The notes beneath the pieces were generated by a model that saw only the letters and a program-made list of their open reading frames with translations, ran no database searches and was not told the DNA's origin. A DNA stretch of 64,000 nucleotides, taken from UMGS1322 sp900550765. GTDB lineage: Bacteria; Bacillota; Clostridia; Christensenellales; QALW01. Location of the stretch: the NCBI GenBank assembly GCA_958448705.1, contig CAUDEY010000009.1:3992-67991 (forward strand), written 5' to 3'. Position 1 is the stretch's first letter. Each line of letters begins with the position of its first letter. The position numbers and the translations under genes are program-made. This document shows positions 59,848 to 64,000 of the stretch, in pieces.

Positions 59848-61629
59848 ATGATAAAACTATTTCAAAGAATGACAAAAAGAGAATATGCCATGGTTCTGTG
59901 CAGCTTAGTATTCATTGTTGCACAGGTGTGGCTGGATCTGAAAATGCCGGATTATATGTCTACCATCACCACCCTGGTCGAGACGCCCGGCTCGGAAATT
60001 AGTGAGATCCTTTTAAATGGCGGTTATATGCTGCTCTGTGCGGTAGGCAGCATGGCAGCGGCTATGATAACAGGCTTTTTTGCCGCAAAGGTGGCTGCCG
60101 GCCTTTCCAAATCCCTACGGGAAGGGATGTTCAAGAAGGTCATGCGTTTTAACAGCGAGGAAATGGGACGATTTTCTACCGCCAGTCTGATCACAAGAAC
60201 GACAAACGATATAACCCAGGTGCAAATGCTGATCGCCATGGGCTTGCAGGCCATTATTAAAGCGCCTATTCTTCTTGTCTGGGCGGTTGTGAAAATAGCT
60301 GGCAAGCAATGGCAGTGGTCAGTGGCTACGGCAGGTGCTGTGTTGGTGATCCTCATTGTCCTGGTCATTGCCATTGTGCTGGCCCTGCCTAAATTCCAGA
60401 TCATCCAAAAACTCACCGATCAGCTTAACCGGGTAACCAGAGAAAACTTAACAGGTATCCGCATTGTCCGAGCCTATAATGCGGAGCAGTATCAAGAGAA
60501 AAAATTTGAGCAGGCAAACGAGGAACTGACGAGTACCAACTTATTTGCTAACAGAGTACTGGCGCTGTTGATGCCGACCATGACCTTCGTTACCTCCGGC
60601 ATCAGTCTGGCGATTTACTGGATTGGGGCATACTTGATTGACGCAGCGGAAATGACACAGCGCCTTTCCCTCTTTTCTGACATGGTAGTTTTTTCTTCCT
60701 ATGCCTTACAGGTAATCATGGCTTTTACCATGCTGACCATGATGTTCATCATGCTGCCCCGTGTGCTGGTATCTGTCCGGCGTATCAATGAGGTGTTGGA
60801 TACCGAAATTTCTATACGGGACGGCATTATCATGGAGGAAATGGACACGACTTGGAAAAACAAAATCCATGGTGGAAAAATTGAGTTTCGTAATGTCAGC
60901 TTCCGATATCCCGATGCGGGCAATTATGCTCTTGAAGACATCAGTTTTACAGCCGATGCCGGAGAAACGGTTGCCATCATCGGCTCCACCGGAAGCGGAA
61001 AAAGCACACTTGTTAATCTGATCCCTCGTTTTTACGATGTCACAGATGGGGAAATTTTAATCGATGGTATGAATGTAAAAACCTATACTATGAAAACCCT
61101 TCGCAATAAATTAGGCTATGTTTCCCAACGGGCGGTACTGTTTTCCGGTACGGTGGAAAGCAATGTGGCCTACGGTGAAAATGGACACCCCACACCGGAG
61201 GCGGACACCGTAATGCGTGCCGTGTCTCTGGCACAGGCAAGCGAATTCGTGGAGAAAATGGATGGTAAGTTGGAAGCGAGAATTGCTCAGGGCGGGAGCA
61301 ATGTTTCCGGTGGTCAGAAACAGCGATTGTCTATCGCCCGCGCAATTTGCCGGAATCCTGAAATCTATATCTTTGACGACTCTTTTTCTGCTCTGGATTA
61401 CAAAACGGATCGCATTTTACGGTCGGCGCTGAACAGGGAGCTTTCTGGTGCCACCAAGCTGATTGTAGCCCAGCGTATCGGGACGATTCGCAATGCGAAT
61501 AAAATTATTGTTCTGGACGATGGGAAAATCGCCGGTACGGGAACTCACGACGAACTGATGCGAAGCTGTACTGTCTATCAGGAAATCGCCCGGTCACAGC
61601 TCTCAGAGGAGGAATTGAACTATGCCTGA
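59848..61629 (+). CDS. Heterodimeric ABC exporter subunit with degenerate ATP site
   Basis: A 593-residue type IV ABC exporter half: six helices (about 15-320) and an ATPase domain (about 350-585) with Walker A IGSTGSGKST and signature NVSGGQKQR. The catalytic residues are changed: Walker B reads IFDDSFSALD (Asp where Glu is normal) and the switch histidine is Gln in IVAQRIGTI. The partner encoded next has both canonical residues, the hallmark of asymmetric heterodimers. ATG 59848 chosen for AGGGAG 7 bases away; 59842 is too close. Overlaps the next gene by 8 bases. Confidence 0.9.
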   Translation: MIKLFQRMTKREYAMVLCSLVFIVAQVWLDLKMPDYMSTITTLVETPGSEISEILLNGGYMLLCAVGSMAAAMITGFFAAKVAAGLSKSLREGMFKKVMRFNSEEMGRFSTASLITRTTNDITQVQMLIAMGLQAIIKAPILLVWAVVKIAGKQWQWSVATAGAVLVILIVLVIAIVLALPKFQIIQKLTDQLNRVTRENLTGIRIVRAYNAEQYQEKKFEQANEELTSTNLFANRVLALLMPTMTFVTSGISLAIYWIGAYLIDAAEMTQRLSLFSDMVVFSSYALQVIMAFTMLTMMFIMLPRVLVSVRRINEVLDTEISIRDGIIMEEMDTTWKNKIHGGKIEFRNVSFRYPDAGNYALEDISFTADAGETVAIIGSTGSGKSTLVNLIPRFYDVTDGEILIDGMNVKTYTMKTLRNKLGYVSQRAVLFSGTVESNVAYGENGHPTPEADTVMRAVSLAQASEFVEKMDGKLEARIAQGGSNVSGGQKQRLSIARAICRNPEIYIFDDSFSALDYKTDRILRSALNRELSGATKLIVAQRIGTIRNANKIIVLDDGKIAGTGTHDELMRSCTVYQEIARSQLSEEELNYA

Positions 61630-63475
61630 AAAAGAATATGAAATGGGAAGCATCAAGCAGAAAAAACACGGCGAACCTCCGGGTGGGCCTCCTGGTGGGC
61701 CGGGAGGCGGAATGGGCGGAGAAAAAGCAAAAAATTCCGTGGTAGCGCTTAAAAAGCTGGTCGGCTACTGTAAACCCTACTTACCCGCTATCGTGATTGC
61801 TTTAATACTTGGAGCGATCAGTGCTGTATTCTCCGTCATAGGCCCGGAAAAAATATCTGAAATCACCGACTTGATCACAGAAGGACTCACTGGAAGCATC
61901 GCCTTGTCTTCCATCGTTGGTATCTGTGTTTTCCTTGCGGTGCTGTATGGTCTGAGCTGGCTGTTCGGCTATGTGCAGAATTTTATCCTCGCCACGGTTA
62001 CGCAGCGGATGTCCAAGTCCCTGCGGACGAGTATTTCTCAGAAAATCAATCGTATGCCGCTGCGCTATTTTGACCGTACCAGCTTTGGCGATGTACTCAG
62101 CCGCGTAACCAACGATGTAGATACCATCGGCCAGATGATGAACAATAGTTTGGGCAGTCTCATCTCCTCGGTGACATTGCTGCTGGGCGCTCTCATTATG
62201 ATGTTTGCCACCAATGTTCTGATGGCGGCAAGTGCCGTGGCCGCCTCTCTGATCGGTTTTGCCTTTATGATGCTGATCATGGTGCGCTCTCAGAAATATT
62301 TTACCGAGCAGCAAAATGCTCTGGGTGCGATTGACGGACATATCGAGGAAGTGTATGCAGGTCAGCAGGTGGTACGCGCCTACAACGGCGAGACACAGGC
62401 CGAGCAGGTCTTTGACAAGGTAAATGACCGGCTGTATGACAGCGCATGGAAAAGCCAGTTTTTTTCTGGGCTGATGATGCCTCTGATGGGCTTCATCGGC
62501 AATCTGGGCTATGTGGTTGTCTGCGTTCTGGGTGCGGTGCTGGCGGCGAATGGCACGATCTCTTTTGGCGTAATCGTCTCCTTTATGCTTTATATCCGCT
62601 TGTTTACTCAGCCCCTCTCGCAGCTTGCTCAGGTATTCACCAGTTTGCAGTCTGCTCTGGCTGCCAGCGAAAGGGTCTTTGAGTTTCTGGAAGAGGAAGA
62701 ACTGGAAGATGAAAGCGAGAAAACACGGTATCTGCAATCTGTACAGGGCAATGTGGAATTCTGCCATGTCTGCTTCGGTTACACCCCGGAAAAGACCATT
62801 ATCCATGATTTTAATGTTAAGGTAAAAGCGGGGCAGACCATTGCCATTGTTGGCCCCACCGGGGCGGGCAAGACTACCATTGTGAATTTGCTCATGCGGT
62901 TTTATGAGACAAACGGCGGAGATATTTTGTTGGATGGTGTGCCTGTTCGGGAGCTGAAACGGGAAAATGTGTGGGATCAGTTCTGCATGGTCTTACAGGA
63001 TACATGGCTATTTGAAGGAACACTGCGGGAAAATATCGTCTATTCCAAGGAGGGCGTTACAGACAAACAGCTTGACGAGGTCTGCCGTGCGGTTGGCCTG
63101 GAGCATTATGTGAAAACGCTGCCTCAAGGATATGATACGGTTCTGAATGAGCAGACCAGCCTTTCCGCAGGTCAGCGCCAGCTTGTCACCATCGCCCGCG
63201 CTATGATTGAAAACGCACCGCTTTTGATTTTGGACGAGGCCACCAGTTCTGTTGATACAAAAACGGAGCTGCTGGTGCAGGAAGCTATGGCAAGGTTGAC
63301 GGAAGGACGTACTTCTTTTGTCATCGCCCACCGGCTCTCCACTATCAAGAATGCTGATTTGATCCTTGTGATGAAGGACGGGGATATTATCGAAAGCGGC
63401 AGCCACAAGGAACTTCTTGCAAAGGGAGGCTTTTATGCTGAACTTTATAATAGCCAATTTGAACAGGCGTCATAA
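61622..63475 (+). CDS. Heterodimeric ABC exporter subunit with canonical ATP site
   Basis: A 617-residue ABC exporter half. A Gly/Pro-rich N-terminal tail (about 20-36) precedes six helices (about 55-345); the ATPase domain has Walker A VGPTGAGKTT, signature LSAGQRQLV, Walker B LILDEATSSVDT and H-loop VIAHRLSTI. It forms a pair with the preceding subunit (8-base overlap). Heterodimers of this kind export peptides, drugs or lipids; in streptococci the RcrP/RcrQ pair next to relPRS is of this class. Substrate unknown. Confidence 0.92.
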   Translation: MPEKEYEMGSIKQKKHGEPPGGPPGGPGGGMGGEKAKNSVVALKKLVGYCKPYLPAIVIALILGAISAVFSVIGPEKISEITDLITEGLTGSIALSSIVGICVFLAVLYGLSWLFGYVQNFILATVTQRMSKSLRTSISQKINRMPLRYFDRTSFGDVLSRVTNDVDTIGQMMNNSLGSLISSVTLLLGALIMMFATNVLMAASAVAASLIGFAFMMLIMVRSQKYFTEQQNALGAIDGHIEEVYAGQQVVRAYNGETQAEQVFDKVNDRLYDSAWKSQFFSGLMMPLMGFIGNLGYVVVCVLGAVLAANGTISFGVIVSFMLYIRLFTQPLSQLAQVFTSLQSALAASERVFEFLEEEELEDESEKTRYLQSVQGNVEFCHVCFGYTPEKTIIHDFNVKVKAGQTIAIVGPTGAGKTTIVNLLMRFYETNGGDILLDGVPVRELKRENVWDQFCMVLQDTWLFEGTLRENIVYSKEGVTDKQLDEVCRAVGLEHYVKTLPQGYDTVLNEQTSLSAGQRQLVTIARAMIENAPLLILDEATSSVDTKTELLVQEAMARLTEGRTSFVIAHRLSTIKNADLILVMKDGDIIESGSHKELLAKGGFYAELYNSQFEQAS

Positions 63476-63503
63476 AATCAGATTGGAGTTGAATGGATTG
63501 AAG

Positions 63504-63836
63504 ATGTTGGTGATAGACGACGATATATGTTTCTTGAATTTGTTATCTGAGGTAATACGGAGTCGAGGCTAGGAGTGCGACACAGCTTCCTCCGTAAAAA
63601 TAGCACAGGATTGTTTGCAAAAGAGCAACTATCAAACAGTCTGTATTGATTTTTCTCTGAGGGACGGAACAGCAATAGATGTTCTATGGTTTATTCGCTC
63701 TCATAGGATAGCCTGCCGTGCGCTTGTTCTTTCCGGCCATGATGATAGCCATACTCGTGACTTAGCACTAAAGGCTAGCGCAGAATCCTATATAATTAAG
63801 GGAGAGACTGATTTTTTAGAGAAAAATATGTGGTAG
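63504..63836 (+). pseudogene. Receiver-domain protein with an in-frame amber codon
   Basis: From ATG 63504 the frame reads MLVIDDDICFLNLLSEVIRS, meets TAG at 63570-63572, and continues in the same frame without further stop to 63836: IDFSLRDGTAID (phospho-acceptor Asp), ALVLSGHDDSH (Ser/Thr switch), ESYIIKGE (Lys). All receiver landmarks are kept, about 110 residues in total, with no output domain seen. The single amber codon suggests a recent point mutation of a Tyr or similar codon, suppression, or a sequencing error. Confidence 0.65.
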
Positions 63837-63839
63837 TAA

Positions 63840-64000
63840 GCAATAGCATATGGTCTGACGATGTTGGAGGTGGTGACCAAGATGGGAAATTAGTCGTACT
63901 GGACTTAGAGGAATCCGGCAGGCAAATTGGTGAAAAGTTGTTTGTCTTGCTTTCTCCCAAGCAAAAGAAGGAACTGGCTCAGTTTATCCATGGCTATGAG
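63840..64000 (+). pseudogene. Possible MarR-like C-terminal fragment (open at window end)
   Basis: A frame open to the window edge includes KLVVLDLEESGRQIGEKLF and LLSPKQKKELAQFIHGYE, which resembles the wing end and last helices of a MarR regulator. No start codon or preceding HTH is found; upstream the frame is closed by TGA near 63808. Weak evidence; it could be chance or a decayed regulator of the exporter. Confidence 0.3.

Noticed and set aside
54025..64000. Complete integrative or conjugative element
   Set aside because: The segment looks accessory, but no integrase, relaxase, transfer gene or matching end repeats were found in the window.

Overview
The window looks like a chromosomal segment of an anaerobic, Gram-positive, probably gut-associated Clostridia member (Bacillota). 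Supporting signs are strong GGAGG ribosome sites, several TTG starts, LytR-CpsA-Psr and FloA/NfeD envelope genes, no outer-membrane genes, a putative Re-type citrate synthase and many glycan-active genes. The taxonomic reading is inference; no rRNA or tRNA gene was found.

Layout. 0-5 kb: end of a membrane protein; a PnuC-family vitamin transporter behind a clear transcription-attenuation leader; a sugar-isomerase-like gene and a WbsX/GH99-like gene facing an AraC regulator. 5-6.4 kb: a ~181-bp tandem repeat array that replaces the end of a broken auxin-efflux-carrier gene. 6.4-11 kb: a sulfur/Fe-S operon (O-acetylhomoserine sulfhydrylase, cysteine synthase, cysteine desulfurase, IscU, Rrf2 regulator) whose promoter carries a strong palindrome. 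10.6-17.6 kb: two tandem exported paralogs (one has lost its stop codon), an oxidoreductase/AraC pair, an LCP protein, an orphan ParA and a SPOR-like protein. 17.9-26.6 kb: BipA, AI-2E-family permease, aminotransferase, Re-citrate-synthase-like protein, a small P-loop protein, threonine synthase, TrpS.

26.6-54 kb: REP-like elements, a secreted esterase, an operon of aminotransferase, orphan response regulator and HD hydrolase, an ECF sigma factor with a membrane partner, a GH42 beta-galactosidase, an SH3b protein, a lipoprotein-NfeD-FloA operon, MutY, a secreted and a cytosolic WbsX-domain protein side by side, MATE-YigZ-TyrS, more REP-like elements, and a divergent PHP hydrolase/large glycosidase pair.

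54.2-64 kb is a distinct accessory module. A response regulator and histidine kinase are divergent from a small (p)ppGpp synthetase, followed by a fused MacB-like ABC transporter and a heterodimeric ABC exporter. The same AGTTAATTTT-type box lies about 28 bp upstream of the -10 of three promoters here, suggesting one regulon. The gene content recalls the Streptococcus mutans relPRS and rcrRPQ loci. A truncated nitroreductase with two palindromes borders it on the left; a receiver domain with an in-frame amber codon and a possible MarR fragment lie on the right.
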